64,000 nucleotides of DNA from Zerene cesonia (lineage: Eukaryota > Arthropoda > Insecta > Lepidoptera > Pieridae), in the NCBI RefSeq assembly GCF_012273895.1, contig NC_052126.1:1873218-1937217 (forward strand), read 5' to 3'. This document shows, one piece after another, positions 23,201-38,200 of the stretch. The notes below the pieces were generated by a model. The model was given only the letters and a program-made list of their open reading frames with translations, was not told the DNA's origin and made no database searches. The translations under genes and the position numbers were made by a program. How positions within the stretch are numbered: the first letter of the stretch is position 1; every line of letters starts with the position of its first letter.

Positions 23201-26200
23201 TTGTAATTTCGCGATCTCCCGGTCGCGGCTTTCGATAACAGATTTTGCACCGCGTTCGGAATCTTGTGCTATTTTTCTTTGTTCCTCTTTAAGTCGTCTC
23301 ACTTCTTCACGCTGCTTTTGCAGTTCTGTTTCTGACGAGTTCAACTCTCGTTGGAAGTTCACAAGCATATCCTGAGACTTTTCTAGTTGGGCTACGAGTT
23401 GGTCGCGTTCAATTGTCAGCTGTTTTGTGTCCGCCTCTAATTTAACTATTTGTTTCTCTATGGCATCAGCTTGTTTGTCTCTTTGCTCTAGAATAGATGC
23501 CATCTTTTCTCTATCTCTCACTGATTGAGCTAATTCTTGTTGTAATTTCACTAAAGTTTCTTGCGTGCGATGATCTAATGTACGTTGTTGTTGTTCTATA
23601 TTGCGTCTAGTATTCTGTATCTCAGCTCTGAGTGCATCCCTTTCTTGTTCAATCTGCCGCATCTCTAATATTGTTCTTTCTAAACGTTCATGCATGCGTC
23701 CTAATTCATTTGTCATCCTGTCATATTCTACGCGTGTCGTCTCATTTGTCTCCTGGTACTTCGCAAGATGCATTTGTGATTTTTCAAGTTCTTTAGCTAA
23801 GCGTCCTGCCTCCATTTCTGTGGCATCTCTAGCTTGTATCGCTTTTTCTAATTTATCACGGAGTCGTTCAATTTCTAATCTATCTTCCGTCCTCGCCTTA
23901 TCGCCAGCAACAGCTTGTAACTTCATTCTTTCAATTTGTGTAAGTTCTCCCTTTAGTCTCTCATTATCCTTCTCTAATTGATCCGAACGCAGTTTCAATT
24001 TCTCACATCTATCCCTGAACTTCTCACACTCAATGTGAGCACGCTCAAGGTCAGTTCTCTGCTTCTCCATGGCCGTCGATAATTTTGTCACTTCGTTCTT
24101 AGACAGTTCCAATTGTATGTTCAATTCATGTAATTTAGTTTCCGCTTGTTCCTTTTCAGCTTGCAGACGTTGGATTTCAGTTTGTGACGATTCGAATCGT
24201 TCGCGGTGTTTATCGAGTTCGGTTTGCATGCGGCTTAATTCAGTACTCCATTTATCCTGTTCGAATTGGTATTTACCTCGGAGACCCTCGACGCGTTCTA
24301 GTTCAGAACGTAGACGAGTAACCTCTTCTTCCGCTTTACGTGCACGCTCCAGCTCTAGCGTCGTCTTCTCTAGCCGTGTGCGAAGCCGTTCTACTTCCAA
24401 CTTTGTTCTTTCGTGTTCTTCCTTCGTATCATGATACTTTCCATAACGTGCTGCATATCGTTCTGCTTCTTCTCGGGCACCTGAAGCATCCGCTTTTACT
24501 TTATCTAATTCAGCCTGAACCCTTCTCAACTCGGCCGATACTTTGTCGTGCTTATCGTACATCTTTTCAAGTTCTATCTGCACTCTGGCCATCTCTTCTT
24601 GTGTCTTTTCATTGGACGCTTGTGCTTTACCACACTGTGTCATTGCCCTGTCATATTCAAACTGTAAACGTTCACTGTCTGCCACTAATTTTTCTTTTTC
24701 TGCTTGCAATCTTCGCAGCTCGATCTGACTCTTTTCGTAACGGTCTCTCACCATTTCAATGTCAACACTTAGTCTATCCATGTCTTCCTTTGCTTTCTCT
24801 TCCTGTTCTTTTGTCCTGCCTAATTGTAAAGATGCCCTGTCATACATCTCCTGTAGTCTTGCGGATTCATCTTGCAGTTTCCTCAGATCATCCCTAGATT
24901 TGGTAGATAAGTGAACTTGTTTTTCCAATTCCAATTCTAAACGATCTTTATCAGCTTCCAATATATCTATCTTGTTTTGCAGTCTGTATATTTCGTTTTG
25001 AGATCTGAAACAAGGCAAATAATGAGTTTTCGATATTGATGTGTGTGCTATGTTACAACATCAAACAATAAGCCACAAGACGACATAGAATACAATGTAC
25101 CTATCATACTTCTCAAGCATTTTTTCATATTCTTTGTGCGCGGTCTCTTTTTCCTCAATGGTCTTTTGTGTTGAATATAAGGCTTTGTCTAATTTCTCTT
25201 TCAATATTTCTAATTCAGTGAGGGCGTCATCTCGTTCCATCTGAAAATAACAACAAAATATATAAGTAGGTATATTATATTTTCCAATTAATATATAATC
25301 AAATATCGAATAAAGTTATTTTGTATTACGTTTATTTTGTTATATTATATTTTTTATTGCATTCAGATTTTAACATAAGTTTTTAGTCTGATGTAGATTT
25401 TTAAATATAAATCCTACTACGATTTATGACTTTAACTACACATAAAAGAACAATGTTTTACGACTAACGTTAATGTTTTTTTTTCTAATAAATATGGTTT
25501 ACCTATTCACTATGTCTTTCTTCGGATTGTTACATTTCTTATCTTTTATACCTCAATTAGCAGTAGCTCATTATCATCAGTTAATGATTTATGAACAAGA
25601 TAAAGTCTATAAACTCACGGTAAGTTTCTGATGTTGCTGGTGCGCTTTCTCCCATCTTTCTCTAAGCACATCGAGTTCTGTGGCAGCGCTGTCGCGGTCC
25701 CTCGCCGCGCGGTTGGCCGCTGCAGCCGCTGCCTCCGCTCGCTCGCGGCAGCTGGCAGCGTCTGCAAGCGCTGAATCGCGCTCCTTTTGTATACGCGCCA
25801 CTAGCGCCTGGGAACAAAACAAAATTTTAAATGTAAAACATTTGAAAGTGTTCGAAAGCTAAGGGTGTAACGGTCGGTTTCATCAGTTGCTGATAATGTT
25901 CTTGATAGCCTATTTGACACGTTTTGCCTCAATTTTCATACATTATTTGTCAATTTAGCTGACAGATAAGCTTAACAAACCATATTAAAGAACAAAATGT
26001 TTGTGAAACCCGCAATTAAGATTGTACAAATACAATACACAGAACACACTAAAGAATTTGAATATGATATCGATATGATATGATATTGTGTAGGGACGAT
26101 AAAACAGAGTTGTTTAGTATATACCATATGTTATTCCAATAAGATTTTATATTTGTTTTTCATTTTTAAACTTTAAATCTTAAGATATTGTACTAAGCAA

Positions 26201-29200
26201 ATATTGAAATTGCCTAGATACGAACATGGACTACATATTGAGAAAAATCAAACCATATAAAAATATCGATATGCTCCGGTTTCGCCCATAGTACAATCTA
26301 AATAACTAAATATTACACTCGAAAGCATTTGTTTGACATTTCCAATACATTCAAGATATCACCATAACGAATAGACGTCGCAGCAAAACTATCAAATTCA
26401 CATTTTATCAGCCTGTTCAATGGTATCATGAGTTAGACTGTATTTAGTAAAAACTGAATCATATTCTTACTGGCACAGTTCCATACAACTTATACTTAAG
26501 TAGAAACAATTCGTGCGAAAGGACAATCAATATTTATATATCCATAACTTTGTTCCTGTCTGGGTCAAAGATCTGACGATAAAGTTCAAATACATCGCAG
26601 ATATTTTCTAGAATTTACCTATTTCTATTTTTTATCGTATTTATTGGATGTGTCTTGAATATAAATTGGCAATTATTCTTCCGTTTGTCTTTTTTTTGGA
26701 GGACGACTTCATAAATAGTTGCTAGATGTGTGTTTTTATGAGTATACATATAATTTTTCTAAGAATATACAATACGGAATGTATTACCTATATATATACC
26801 GTAAAACTCAAACATGATCAATTAAAATCAAATCAAATCAAAACACAACTCATAATTCTTCGTCCAATCAATCACACCGTAATTTATTATGACAGTACAG
26901 TCCATATGTTGATACATAGACGCCGCTTCGTCTAGACAAATGAGAGACGGTTACGTATTACGCACACAGTGAAGCTTGCCAAGTGTTTTATTACATTTGA
27001 GAATATCTTTACGCTCTTCAGAAAGCTCCATTTTGTGGTAATAAACTGGATTCACGTCCATCAAAGACTGCGACCTCATTATAGAAGCAATTCACATTAA
27101 ACCATCTAATTTTCGCGATTTTACGTGACTGGTGTAGTAAATGATGCTTTATTTTCCGTTAGCTGGTCAGTCTGACTTAACACGAGTTGAATAAAACAGG
27201 CTATATTCTTATATATTATACTGGCTGCGCCCTGCGGTTTCACCCGCGTAAGTTCGTATCCCGTAGGAATATCGGGATAAAAAGTGCCTATATGTTAATC
27301 CAGTTGTCCAGTTGTCTACATACCAAATTTCATTGCAATCGGTTCAGAAGTCTTCGCGTGAAAGAGCAACAAACACATACATACATCCTTACATACTTTC
27401 GCATTTATAATATTAGTAGGATATAGTAGGATAGGACTAGCTGCGCCCCGCGGTTTAACCCGCGTAAGTCCCTATCCCGTAGGAATATCGGGATAAAAAG
27501 TTGCCTATATGTTATTCCAGTTATCCAGCTATCTACGTATCAAATTTCATTGCAATCGGTTCAGTAGTTCATTCAACACACACACATCCTTACAAACTTT
27601 CGCATTTATAATATTATACTCATAGTAGTATATATTAGGATCATATTATATAGAGTAAATCTTTCAAACGTACAAATTCGCCTAGTATTTTTAAATTATG
27701 TACAATGTCGCAAATCAAATGTAAAATTAGCCATAAACTATAATAAATTACTCTACTGAGCTTAAACCTACTGTAGAAATTATTAGTGTAATATTTTTTT
27801 ACGAATCCACTTTAATGGCAAATAATCACGAGGGTTGGAAGTTACTAAAATACATTGATTTGTTCATTAAAAAGCTGAATTAATTAAAACCTAGTCTGGG
27901 GTGAAAACGTAAGGTTCAGGTGATTTTATTTTCATATAGTACAATAATAGGACTAAATGTCAGACGTGCATGGTTAGAAAGAAAGAGCCTAATTTGAAAA
28001 TTATTTTATTTCCTTTACCAATGCACTGTTGAGTCATACCAAGTTTTATAATAATATCGTGATTTGACTTCGTACATGCATATAATGTACAAAGATTAAT
28101 ATTTAAACATTCAAATTATCTAAGTTCTTAAACCACATTGAAATCTAGACCATATTTTTGTTCTTTTCCTTAACGGGTCTTTAAGCCCTTAACGTTCATT
28201 AAATATAACTTTTTTTGTGTTTTATATGTTTATATATATCAATATGTATGTATATAATATGTATAAGTATATGTTTATTGTTATTCTATTTATATAGTAA
28301 GTTTGTGTCTATGTATTTGTGTATTTTTATATATCTATTGATTATTTAGGACAAATTTGATCCACACTTTCGACTGTATTGTGTATTTATACTTTACCCG
28401 TCGGTTGCCTGGAAGAAATGGCTTATAGCCATAAGGCCGCCAATTGTATACAAATTCCTTTGTCGCAATTATTATGTTATATTTGGATTTTTTGTGTATA
28501 CAATGAAGAATAAATAAATAAATAAATAAAATAACCTCACTTACTTGTGCTTTCTCGTGCTTGTCCCGGAACCGATCAGCGTCCAACTGAGCAGTGTCCC
28601 TTTCCTTCTGCAGGCGCGCCGCTTGACCTAAAGCCTTATCCAGTTGTGATTGAAGCGACTCGAAATCATATGCGGACTTCTCACGGTCCACTTGCAGCTG
28701 TGGGCAATAATTTTGTCTTTGTTAACATTATAACATGTAATTTATTTGTGTAGTCTTAGTGAAGCGTTGTAATGATTAGATACTATCTTGTTTATTATCA
28801 ATTTGTAATTTTTATTTGTTTAACTAGGACAATGTATCTTACGTTTTTCACATTTTACCAAGTTCTTTTAACCACCAATATATGAAGTTTCAGAATATAT
28901 TATATTTATCTGTATAAGGTAGGATAAGAGATCATATTCATTAATGACATTGCATACAAAACCAGAAAACTAGGATTGAACGTTGGATTGAAAAATATCT
29001 ACAATACAACAAATTAAGAGATGTTACTTTTATCAACCTATCACCCACCTTTCTCACTTCCACAGCAGACTTATCTAACTTCTCTTGCAGTTTATCAATC
29101 TCTGAATGAGCCGCGTCTAACGAAGCCTGTAGCTTATCTTGTTGCAATTGCGCCTTGCCCAGGGTAGCTTGGGTCCTTTCTAATTCTTCCCGAGCCTTAT

Positions 29201-32200
29201 CTAGTTCTGCTATGGCCTTATCACGCTCAGAGTGCAGGCGACTGATGGACGATTGTAACCTGGTGCAGTGAGAGAATTTATTTATTTATTGATATTCATT
29301 AAATAACTTATAAATATTCATAAATGATGCAAACATAAACTTATTTAAGTTTCTCCGTGCACCATAAGACAACGACCGCTACATGTGTTTTTTAATTATT
29401 TTAACTTTTAATGCGGGTAGATATAAACTTTTAGTGACGAACGACATTGGTGACCTTTCTGGCCGAATATATTAATAGCATCTTGGAATGATATGCAAGC
29501 ATGTTCCTTTTAGAAAATAATATAAATATATGTTGACGTTAACGTGCGTATTAATAACGTACTTATCGCTTGTCAGATGGATGTAGAGGTCTATTATATA
29601 CTTATATATAATAAAAATAAATGCCAAAAAGTAACTATATAGGTTTGTTATAACATTTTTGTTGTTTTTATTTATGTTTTATTTATTTTATCTATTGATG
29701 AATGGTATTAATTAGATAAATTGTACTATTATTTTACTTCAGTCTTCATTTCTGTGTTCTTCAAAAAAATGTTTTAATTTGGTTTCCAGAATTTGAGTGT
29801 CGATTATTTTTTCTATCGTTATTGATTCTATTATAGATTTAGGTAGTTGATTAATGAGACTGGATATAATGTAATTCAAGGTTCTTTTCCCGTGACCGTT
29901 CTTATAAGATGGGAGCTGCAGCGTAGCGTTAGTTACGCTACGAGTTATTATGTTATTATGAGCGTTTTTTTTAAATTTATTGATGTTACTATTAAGAATT
30001 CTTGTTTAAGTAGTGTTAGATTAATTGTTGCACATATCGGTATGTATTTTACTTACATACATACATACATATTTCAAATAATTTTCGTTTATCATTTTTA
30101 TATTTTCCCTTGATGTTACTTTGAACGATCGTTTTTAATAATCTTAATCTTAATGTATAAATTTTGTCAAGATTGGTCTTACAAGTACGTCCATAACTAG
30201 ACAACCCATAGGAAAATTATTGATTCGGCCAGTGTAAAGCATTAATAAGGTTTTATAGGGAATTCTGTATTAGTCTGTCGCACACTCCGTGCTGTGTTCT
30301 TTCTAGTTGAATCTGCTGTCAATAGTCACGCCTAAGTATGTCTAATAATCTACGATATCTATAGTGTTACAGTTACAAGGTAATGAGTTATTTAAAGTCT
30401 GAGCAAGCATTTATGTTCGTGAACGGTTTCGGTATATAAGTGCTTCTGTTCTGGCTTGTTATATACATGAATTTGGTCTTATATGAAGGTTATCGACATA
30501 ACTTCAGGATAACATTTCAAAGAGGCACCTTATGAAGCATGGTACTTCATACGTTCTAAAAAATATAAGAGGTGGATTTGACATTTTTATACTTGTAGCT
30601 GTTGTTGTTTGGGTTAAATTGAATTAATATTATAGATATATTATAGATATCAATTTTTAAATAGAAAACAGTGGTACGTAAGAATGGTTAAACCAATATA
30701 TTATAGATTTCAATTTTTAAACAGATGGTATGTAAGAATTCAAAGCAAGAATCGTGATACGATATTATCCATTGTACTTATTTATATAATATAACATTTA
30801 AACGGTAAAATTTATATGAAGTGGAAAATGTACTAAAATATGTGATTATTAAATATAGATAACCATAAACTTCACCAGCGGGTGGAAAAACATTTTTCTT
30901 AGAGAAATCTAATCGAAATCGGGGACCATTGTAACTTTTCATATTACTTTATTATTTTAAGAAAGTTTGTCAGTTAAACTCCGCAAAAGCGTGATCTTTA
31001 TCATATTTTCAAGCAACCAAGAAACTCTAAAGCGTAATTTCAATATTTGATAAGAGAATCCTAAAGTTTTTTGATCCAGTTTAATCCTACCAATATTATA
31101 AATGCGAAAGTTTGTAAGGATGTGTGTGTGTTTGTTGCTCTTTCACGCAAAAACTACTTAATCGATTGCAATGAAGTTTGGCACGTAGATAGCTGAACAA
31201 CTGGAATAACATACAGGCAAATTTTTAATCCGATATTCCTACGGGATACGGACTTACGCAGGTGAAAGCGCGGGGCGCAGCTAGTTCTTTACAAAACAAG
31301 TACTTAGTGCCTTTTTCATGACTTTTAGTTGAGTTTCCTAAAGTTAATTAAATTTAAATTATGACTCACCGATCGTATTCCTCCTTCAAGCTATCCTGTT
31401 CGGTTTGTGCATTTTCGAGTTTTGCCTTGAGACGATAGACCTCCCCTTGTGATTTCTCTAACTTCTCTTGCAACGCACTAGCCTCAGATCTGGACCTTTC
31501 TGCATCTGCCTGAGTCACTCTCAACTCCGCTTGCGTCCTTCTCAATTCAGTAGCAGTCTTGTCAGCCTTCTCTTGCACTCTGTCTAACTCTTGTGACGTC
31601 GTTAATGTGCTTCTACCGAACGTTGTCTGCGATCTCTCTAATTCGTGTTTAAGTCTTTCATTTTCTAATTCTAGTCTAGCGAGGCGTTGTTTTGCGGCTT
31701 CCCAATCAGCACCAGATCTTCCCACTTCACTTGCTGCTTTGTCCAATTCTGCTTTAGATTTACCCAATTCAGACTGTGAACTTTCTAATTTCGCTTCAAG
31801 TCTGTCCTTCTCCGCTTGAGCTCTTTCGAGTCTTGCGCCCAATTTTTCTACCTCGCTTTCAAGCGCATGCAGCTTCATCTTATAATCAGCTATTTCTCTT
31901 TCGTGGAGCTCTCTTTCTTCGTTCTTTTCATGTTCGGCTCTGTCTCTCTGTTCTCTAAGCTGTTGGATTTGTTTCTCTTTGTCGCCTATGACTTCTTCTA
32001 AAGAAGATAAAGCACCTTCTGAGGAACAGTGATGCGCTTGCATTGCATTCAGTCTAGCTCTAGCCATATCGACTTGGTTGTCTTTCTCTTTGAGTAAATC
32101 TTCAAGATTTTCAATCTAAAAATGTTATATTATTTAAGTAAATGTCATACTTCTTAATGTTACAGATTTAAACGAAAAAATAAATAAAATAATAAACAAA

Positions 32201-35200
32201 ACAAAAAATACATGCCTACCTTCAAAATAATAAATAGAAAATACATACCTTAAATCGAAATAAAATAACAGAACACAAAACATAAAACTAAACATTTGAA
32301 CGTAGCCACTAGCGGAACTCATATAACATCACGAAAAATAAAAACAAAACACGTATAACAAAGAAATATATTTAAAAGTAGAATCTATAAAACATAACCA
32401 TAAAAAATTTATTTCGTTTGAAATACATAATACCACAAGCTTAAGGAAATAATAAGAAAATACTCAAGGAAATGTAAATACACAAAAGAAATGTTTTCTT
32501 AATATATACGCAAAACAAAAGCTTACAAAAAAATAATAAAAACTCATACAACTTCCACTACACATATATCAACTACATTATCCACTTTACAATCGATGAA
32601 AACTATTTAATTTCAAAAATAATACTGGAAAATGGAATGAAATTACGTTGATGTTAATCATATTGATTTAAACAAAGTTTTACAAATTAGGTCATTGGTG
32701 GTCAATCATTTTTGTATTTCTTTCATTTGCGTTTATAGAACATTTGGTTAAATTTTCGATGTTGGCATTACAGAATATTAATAAATGGAAATGTACCAAG
32801 TTCGTTGGTACATACTTTATGCTCAACAATTTTTTTTACAATCACGTAATGTTAAAACTTAGGTTTATTCCACCTTGACCCTAACAAAATACAAAATAAT
32901 TTTTCTAATATAATATAGCATTAATATCGATTTTAGCTTTCTATACATATCTGTAATTACTAATGTCAAAAAACTTAACATTTTCTAGAAACACAACATC
33001 CACTCTTTACCTTCCTTTGCAGCACGTTAATCTTTCTGTCCTTTATTTCTGAGTGGTCTCTCAATTCTGCTAGTTCGTGGGCAGCGGCCAATGCTGCCGC
33101 TGTTTTCTTTTCCACGAGACGGCTCTTTTCGTCTAGACGAGCTTTTAGTTCTTCCACCTAAAAGTTTATTAGTTATAATGTTTGTACCACTACTGAATAA
33201 ACCAAGCTTTTCTTTCCAATTTATATGAATACATAATATATACGAATAAAATGTATATAGCTTATGGTGGGTAAATTTATGTTTAATTTGTTATATACTT
33301 TAGTAATCTATCAGTTCTTTATTTAACAATTTTATCCACCGCATAGAAAGTTTAACTAGACTTTTTTGAATAAAAAAATACATTGTTGAGATGTGTTTCA
33401 ATATTACGAGTAAATTGAGTTTGTGTGATTATATCTGAACTATTGAACATCAATGAAAAAGCTTCACATACGTCTGTCTGCAACATGCTGTAATGTTCCT
33501 CTTTGGCGCACAGCGACTCCTTGAGGACTGCTATATGGCGCTGATAATCTTGGTGCTGCTCCTCCAACGCCTTCATCTTCGCAGCCATCGCCAATATCTC
33601 CTGGTCTCGCCTCTGAATCTCCAGACGGAACTCATCCAACTGCTCATAGCAGCATCAAAAAATCAAATAAATCCGAACATACGATTAGAAAAACCACAAA
33701 TTTATTCAAAGAAAATCTATCTACATAGGCGATAAGTGATGGCGGAAATGATATTGATGTTAAAAATATGCTACTCATTAGCATGGATACGGTTGAAGTT
33801 AAGTCTGTTAGTATCGATTTTCAAGCGGCTCAAGCTTCGATAGATAAAGAAGTGTTAGAAATGTTTTCAGCACTTAATTCTATCAGTGCCGTGGAAGACA
33901 TTTCGACGTATCTTAATTTAGTTTCTACATGCAATTAATTTACTTTATACAATCGAGCCGATTCGAATTCATCGTTCATATCTGGAAAACTTTCTGTTTA
34001 TCTAGAACTAGCGTTCGTAATTGTAAAGCTAAATGAGTCAAAAGAAAGTTTTCCAGCATCGAAGAGATAAAAATATCATTGAATAAACGTCGTCAATGAA
34101 CGGGCGCCTACATTGTGATACATTTATCTACCGATACTGTGAAGAGACTGATGACATGACGACTACATGAAGAGGTCGTGTGAGCTATACTAGTGATGGG
34201 TGGCGCGGGACCAAGCTATACTGGACGATGAGTTGCGATCACACCGAAAGCGTTTATCAAAACACATAATCAATTTACAAAAACGTAGCTTACGACCTCG
34301 ACAGTCTTAATCGTTAACGTAATCTCACACGATATACATTCTACGGGCCTATCCTATATAACAAAATATCGATCTCTTAACAATAAACAATACACAAAAG
34401 TACATCGGCGGCTCTCAATGAACGCGAACGCGAACGCAGTCACAGGGTCGTAGCGTATCTGTAGTAACGCGGCGGTTGCGGCTGAAGGGGCCGCCCGTCC
34501 GTGGTGACGCGGACGTCGTTGAGCAGAAAACTTACTTGTCGCTTGAAGGGAGGTTCGGCCTTATCGTAAAGCGAGGCGTGCGAGGGCGCGAGCGAGGGCG
34601 GCGGCGGGGACGCGAAAGCGGCGAGCTCGCTCTCGAGGAGGGCCACTTGCCGCTCCAGCGTCGCAATGCGCGCCTCCTTGGTCTCCAGGACCGCCGTGAG
34701 CGTGGCGCCCGCGGAGCCGCCCGGCAGCCCGGCGGCGGCCAGCGCGCGCTCCAGCTGCATCTGCAGCGCCCTCAGCGTATCCGCCGTCGCCTTGAGCTCC
34801 TGCCACACGCGAGTCGGTCAACACCCGCGCCGGCCGCCCGCTACACGCCCGCCACGCGTCCGCTCGCTACCGCCTCGCTGGGGCTACGTTCGCACGTACG
34901 ACCTCCGCAGCAGACGCAGCCCCAGCGGAAACGAATTTTAACACAAAACTCAACCAATGAAATAACGAGACGGTCTTCGCTAGGGTTCATGTGACGGGTC
35001 GTAATGAGCTAAACATGCAACGATTCGTGACGTGTCAGCCGATGGGACGTACGGACGTCGACGTGGGGGTGGGAGAAATGTTAGTTCTGTGCTCGGGGAA
35101 CAAGCTCGGGTGTATGGAGGTGAAGAGGAAGCGAGTTCAGAGAAGCCACAGTGGTTTGGATAAGGCATCGCGACAGTAACATTCGGCTGGAGAAATTAAT

Positions 35201-38200
35201 GAAATGAAACTATCAAGAACAACACTAACAGAAACAGTGACTGATAAAGGTATCACAAAATAAAACGCCCATGTGGTCAAATACACATATATATGAGTAA
35301 GCGGTGACGTGCGCATTTATTTAAGAAGAGGTGCAGGAAATCTACTGGTCAGAGAATAATTCTGATCGAGGAAAATTTCTGGCGTTAATCTATTGTGAAA
35401 TTTCCCTTTATTAGAATAATAGTCTAACACCGCATGCAATACTGACATTCATCATGTATGAAACAATTACCTGTTTTTGTGCCATGGCTTGCATTTGCTG
35501 GAACATTTGCCTTTCTTCTTCCTTACCTGGAAAATATTATGTGTAAATTACGGTTACAATTTTATATACGTACTACCATCACGGGGCTCATTACTATCTA
35601 TTTAATCCACATGCAAGTAAAAAAGTTCTAATCAAATCAAATAATTATCGTTGTTTTACTGATTAGTTACAAATTCTTTGCAGACTGCAAGCGTCGAAAT
35701 CGAATTATCTAGAAAATAATTATATTATACATTTCATTAAAACAACATAGCCTAATTATTTTGTTACAAATCATCTGTCTTGGCATTCTTGAATAAAACA
35801 TTACGTAACTGCGCAGTTCATATTATGTACATATAGTTAATTCTAATACACAGCTAAATACAACAAAATATTCAGGTTTTAATCTAGACTCCTCAATAAA
35901 TAATTTGAAAATGCAGTTTAATTTTATCTTGTTATGTATCCTACACTAGCTTTTCGTCGCAACTTCGCCCGCGTAGCCAAAGGAAATTCCCATGAATCAT
36001 CACTGCGGTTTATATATCTCTTTAAAGTCCCTGAACTATCTCTCTTTAGTTAAAGCCTATCTAGCGTCCAAACTATCTGAAGAGGGAAAAATCGTATCGT
36101 AAAAACGCTCCGTTGCGATGTGAAAACAAACAAACATACAAACACACTTTCGCATTCTAAATATTAATAATACGTGGAAATAGAGCTTTTTAAGTTTCAA
36201 TAATATGAGCTTACCCATTCCCTTGTTCTGTAGCATTTCCAATAATTTCTTAATACTTTCATCTCTGGCCTGTAACGTTTGCTTCTGTGTCTCAATTCGT
36301 AATTCCAGTTCCTGTTATAATAATTATAATTAATGATACTTTCAAATAAAATAAAATATCAAAATCGGTTTACCCATTCGAAAGTTCAGAGGTCAACAAA
36401 AATACAGTCACAAGGATATCCTCCTTCATTTCATGAAGTCGGTTGAAAAGAAATATATAGCAGTTAGTAAATAACCCATAAGACACATTAGTGAATAGAA
36501 AAAATAATTAGTAATATAAATTCGTCTCAGCAATTATGTTGTGTAAATAGGTACTAAACAAAATAAGTTATTACAGCAAATACGTGAAAATACATAAAAT
36601 TGAAGAAATTTGTTATCAAAAATGAGACTTGGCTTAAAGGTCTCGTAACCAAGCCATTAAATCTTAAAAAACATGTACTATACAAACCAGACAATATTAA
36701 ACGTACCTACTATAAATATTTATTTCTTATATTTCCAGTATGTAGATATAACCTATAACCCTACGATATGATTACATTATCACATCTACATTACAAGAAA
36801 CTTAAGTTCAATGTGAAAATAAGTTTTATGATTTTACACATTATTTATATTAAACTATACAATGTTTATACCAAGAACTTTTATTTTTATTTTTTAAACT
36901 TTTATTTAGATTAAGTCCCATATGATTTTATCTTACAACTTTAGATTACAACTTTATTAATATCATCGTTATTAATCATACTACTCGTAATAACAGTTAA
37001 ATAAGATCGAAATAACGAGTCTTCTAATACCGTACAAGATTTTTCCTTATATTATACATTAAATCGGTTTTCAAATTAAATGATACCTTGATAGTGTCCC
37101 TCAAAATGGCAATTTCCCGTTGTAGATGTTCATTTTCCGCGTAAAGTGCCTCTAATTGTTGTTGTAATTCTGGAGCGGGCTGGCGCATGCGCAATCGGAG
37201 CTCTTCTTCCAATTGCCGAACTAACATTGCTTGTTTCTGCAACAAAATTAATTCATTAATATACATATTCACATCACACTTGCATGGTTGTTTGCTACAG
37301 TATTTAAATTACATGTTTTAACAGGAGATTTGGTTTGGAATAATTTAAGCGCAAAACGATTCAGACACAGATAAAATATACCAAATACACTAGTAATTCA
37401 GATAACAAGCAAATTTATATTAACATGAAAAAGACATGTCAATTATGAAAGCTTTTCTTTGAATAGTATTCAATGATTATGTATTTTTAATACTATAACA
37501 CTAAATATGAAAATATATGAATCACGTTGAATTACGATTGGTTCTAATTTGTCATATAAATAATATAGTGTCGATCAAAATCCATGGCAAAGAAATCTAA
37601 TTCCATAACTAATATGTAAAAAGCTATACATTTTTAGAACATCTATTATCAGCTATGGATGAGAAAATCGTACTTATTGAAAGAAGAGTGTCCTTAATGA
37701 ATAAAATATTGATCACTAAAATAAATAGTTAAAAGTAACTATTTTCCTACGATGTCGAAAAGGCACGTATTTTGCCATGCTTACGGAAGCCAAACATGGA
37801 CATTAACTCAAAAATGTGATTTTTAATTTATTTCATACGAAAGGGGAATTAAAAGAATCATAAATATATAGATATAGATTAAGATAAGTTTGGTGATATA
37901 AGCAGAAAAGGTACAAGTAAAAAAATAAACTGGGAAGTCTGCTGTGTAGTGCTGTTAGTATTTTTATATGCGTTTCGCATCAGCAATAAAGGCTTAAATG
38001 AATATAAGACGTTTCAAAAACAAAACTAGAATTCCGCACAGAAGTTACAATACAAAGTTATACATATAATTTATGAATAGAAACTTAAACGATAGATTTA
38101 TTACTGTCACGAAAGAATGCGCAAGTGTAACAAACGACCAAAGTAATCGGCACATTCTCATTTACCGAAATTGGCTGAACTTATTTCATACCCGTTCACA

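Larger units (their letters stand above)
25808..28544. other. brp intron between exons 11 and 10
   Basis: AT-rich, with two head-to-tail HINE copies at 27221-27618 and a TAAATAAATAAATAAA run just before exon 10. No other feature seen. Confidence 0.5.

Noticed and set aside
23601..24897. Several plus-strand open frames of 120-185 codons opposite brp exon 13
   Set aside because: They are antisense shadows of the long coiled-coil exon; their Ser/Leu/Cys-rich translations are the complement of E/K/R/Q codons.
34561..34824. Other-frame ORFs over exon 5 (GC-rich, Ala/Gly/Arg-rich)
   Set aside because: Shadows; only the frame starting ELKATADTLR joins neighbours in phase and resembles ELKS.
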